From assembly GCA_913043185.1 (NCBI GenBank), contig CAJWMI010000041.1, positions 1 through 15,995 of the forward strand: a stretch of DNA of 15,995 bases. Reading direction: 5' to 3'. The translations under genes and the position numbers were made by a program. The stretch comes from an uncultured Fidelibacterota bacterium. GTDB taxonomy: Bacteria; Marinisomatota; Marinisomatia; Marinisomatales; UBA1611. The stretch's first letter is position 1; each line of letters begins with the position of its first letter. The notes under the pieces were generated by a model. The model was not told the origin of the DNA, did no database searches, and was given only the letters and a program-made list of their open reading frames with translations. Below, piece by piece: positions 14,971-15,995 of this stretch.

Positions 14971-15995
14971 TCAAGAAGAAAATCTATCAATGGAAGAAAT
15001 TATTTGATTAGAATTGTCCTTTGGATCTTTCACAAAAAATTGAAGGAGAATAATTGCTAATAATAAACAAGCCCCTAGTATGTAAAACGATAAAATATAT
15101 TCACCTCTATTAACTAAAATTCCCGTACCTATTATAAAAACCAAAGCAAATGGGGCCAGAAAAGAATCTATAAGTGCCATGTAGGTTTTTTTATCTCGTT
15201 CACCTGCAAAATCATATATTAGATTCATTGCTGATGGCATAAAAGAACCCTGTCCTGCTCCTATAGATATAAAAACACCATACACCCAAAACATACTGGC
15301 TGCATTTATTGCTAATACTACGGCCAAAAGATGAAACAAGTACGCGAATACCATACTAATCTTATGTCCATACTTATCTCCAATATTGCCAAACATATAA
15401 CTGGCTACCCCCATTGAGGTTACGTTTAATATGGTAAATAAACCGACCTCACTAATATCAAAATTGAATTTATTTTGGCAATAAATAGCATATAGCCCCA
15501 TTGCTGGTAGTGTTGCACAATAAAAAATCCTTGAAAAAAGATATTTATGAAAATTAGGGTGGCTATTAATTATTAATCTTGTTTCTAGTTTAAACTGCGA
15601 GTATGATTTTTTATAATGCTCACGTTTTTTTTCTTTGTAAAAAGAAAACATGATTGTTCCAATTATAAGACTAGTAAATAATATAAAGAATCCATAACCA
15701 AAATTATAAGGAAAGGGAATATCTGTTTTTAATAAGTTTTTGAGGATAATTCCTCCAGTAAATCCTCCTACACTATTAAAAGCAAACCCTATACCAAAAA
15801 ATTTTCCTCTTAATGATTTATTAGTGGTTTTCTCTAAAAAATCTGCCCAAATAGGAACAATAATTCCTATTGATAATCCATAAAGGATAAAATAAAAAAA
15901 ATAGATTTTCCATGCAAATGAACTGAGCCCCAGGCTTGAAAAAGTAAATGTATAGCCCATAACAAATGTTACAATAACTATCGAACAGTGAACGC
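14971..15995 (-). CDS. Major facilitator superfamily transporter, 5' end cut by window edge
   Basis: This is a membrane transporter of unknown substrate. From the first in-window Met (at 15960) there are 329 residues. The frame stays open for 11 more codons to the edge (hydrophobic, reading VHCSIVIVTFV before that Met), so the true start lies outside. Typical MFS proteins have 400-450 residues and 12 helices; about nine or ten hydrophobic segments are visible here. GNIGDKYGHK at about residues 193-202 is the motif-A copy of the loop between helices 8 and 9, and RGKFFGIGFAFNSVGG in the first half resembles the helix 5 region. The central charged loop (FYKEKKREHYKKSYSQ) separates the halves. 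The first helices and motif A of loop 2-3 would be beyond the window. The TPR lipoprotein gene follows on the same strand. Confidence 0.85.
   Translation of the reverse strand, partial: VHCSIVIVTFVMGYTFTFSSLGLSSFAWKIYFFYFILYGLSIGIIVPIWADFLEKTTNKSLRGKFFGIGFAFNSVGGFTGGIILKNLLKTDIPFPYNFGYGFFILFTSLIIGTIMFSFYKEKKREHYKKSYSQFKLETRLIINSHPNFHKYLFSRIFYCATLPAMGLYAIYCQNKFNFDISEVGLFTILNVTSMGVASYMFGNIGDKYGHKISMVFAYLFHLLAVVLAINAASMFWVYGVFISIGAGQGSFMPSAMNLIYDFAGERDKKTYMALIDSFLAPFALVFIIGTGILVNRGEYILSFYILGACLLLAIILLQFFVKDPKDNSNQIISSIDRFSS

Noticed and set aside
1..15995. CRISPR array, tRNA, rRNA or mobile element
   Set aside because: I saw no regularly spaced repeats, no cloverleaf-like sequence, no transposase or integrase motifs, and no flanking inverted repeats.

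Overview
This AT-rich window, with short spacers and many overlapping genes, comes from a Gram-negative (diderm) bacterium, because it encodes lipid A enzymes (LpxB, LpxK) and a lipoprotein. The coding style, the very large FG-GAP / Ig-like exported proteins and the diverged enzyme sequences suggest an uncultivated, probably marine lineage of the FCB/Marinimicrobia (SAR406) kind. That placement is an impression from gene content and not a measured phylogeny. I see no rRNA, tRNA, CRISPR array, insertion sequence or phage gene.

Layout. (1) 1-358: mostly non-coding, with a possible start of a divergent minus-strand gene at the very edge. (2) 359-6723, plus strand: two adjacent large exported proteins with related N-terminal FG-GAP/VCBS-type beta-propellers. 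The second carries seven Ig-like (He_PIG/cadherin-like) modules. (3) 11158-6727, minus strand: a tight five-gene operon in the order Gfo/Idh/MocA oxidoreductase, isoprenylcysteine-methyltransferase-family membrane protein, lpxB, DUF374 acyltransferase (LpxJ-like), lpxK. Its four junctions all overlap. (4) 11310-11936, plus: a small four-helix membrane protein with an acidic YDEE repeat tail. (5) 13610-11961, minus: fabA followed directly by ychF. (6) 13717-14520, plus: a FabI-like enoyl-ACP reductase, divergent from fabA. (7) 15995-14552, minus: an MFS transporter cut by the window edge, then a TPR lipoprotein.

How they work together. The central operon is an envelope-lipid module. LpxB joins the two acylated glucosamine units, LpxK adds the 4'-phosphate, and the DUF374 protein probably adds a secondary acyl chain. 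The two extra genes are the most interesting part. The oxidoreductase resembles the class to which GnnA belongs (it makes the 3-keto sugar on the way to UDP-GlcNAc3N, giving amide-linked acyl chains). The ICMT-family protein resembles the class to which Leptospira LmtA belongs (it methylates the lipid A 1-phosphate). Together they suggest a Leptospira-like modified lipid A made from a single transcript; this is an inference. The fabA/fabI-like pair supplies fatty acids, including the branch toward unsaturated chains. The two large exported proteins look like a co-evolved cell-surface pair of unknown function.
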